Of a stretch of 64,000 nt of DNA, positions 63,422-64,000 are shown one piece after another (within the stretch, counting starts at the first letter, position 1; each line of letters opens with the position of its first letter). Made by a program: the position numbers and the translations under genes. This stretch comes from Hydractinia symbiolongicarpus (Eukaryota > Cnidaria > Hydrozoa > Anthoathecata > Hydractiniidae): contig NC_079885.1 of assembly GCF_029227915.1 (NCBI RefSeq), positions 6,696,001 to 6,760,000 of the forward strand. The letters run 5' to 3'. Below the pieces are notes generated by a model, which was not told where the DNA came from, searched no databases, and saw only the letters and a program-made list of their open reading frames with translations.

Positions 63422-64000
<579 letters not shown>

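Overview
This window is nuclear DNA of an animal. It is AT-rich and its genes are split into many exons with GT-AG introns. The gene content (NIDO/mucin/chitin-binding secreted protein, intron-poor rhodopsin-like GPCR, BtpA-family protein, mitochondrial aspartate aminotransferase, UPF0598, DHRS4 with a peroxisomal SRL tail) and the crowd of small DNA transposons fit a marine invertebrate. A cnidarian, perhaps a hydrozoan, is my best guess. That placement is inference from style and content, not a database match.

Layout. (1) 0.5-7.0 kb, + strand: a 13-exon gene for a secreted protein of about 915 aa with two NIDO modules made from duplicated four-exon cassettes, a Thr/Gly/Asn mucin-like repeat between them and two C-terminal chitin-binding-like Cys domains. 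(2) 7-24 kb: no convincing host gene. The stretch is packed with mobile elements: a TIR element at 7.6-8.4 kb, a 2.6-kb element with CAGGGGCGGATCCA ends at 10.5-13.1 kb, several Helitron-like elements at 13.5-19.3 kb, and a dead LINE fragment at 19.7-20.3 kb. (3) 28.0-28.9 kb, + strand: a rhodopsin-like GPCR, apparently frameshifted in TM1. (4) 30.8-33 kb: nested transposons and a tRNA-derived repeat. (5) 33.7-36.3 kb, - strand: five-exon BtpA-family gene. (6) 37.1-43.5 kb, - strand: 12-exon mitochondrial aspartate aminotransferase. (7) 45.1-47.0 kb: a 1.9-kb element whose two arms are full of AGACGTCT-type palindromes. (8) 47.2-49.0 kb, + strand: three-exon UPF0598 gene. (9) 49.7-58.1 kb, + strand: nine-exon DHRS4-like SDR gene. 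(10) 58-64 kb: a complete 144-bp Helitron, CAACCTCG-type MITEs, and a long (TA)n tract.

Exon boundaries were worked out by hand. For the five multi-exon genes the exon lengths and phases close to uninterrupted reading frames of 915, 277, 424, 212 and 282 codons. Three of the genes (aminotransferase, UPF0598 and possibly BtpA) probably act in mitochondria and DHRS4 in peroxisomes, but nothing shows that they form a functional cluster. The main unexplained material is mobile-element structure, not a clear new gene system.
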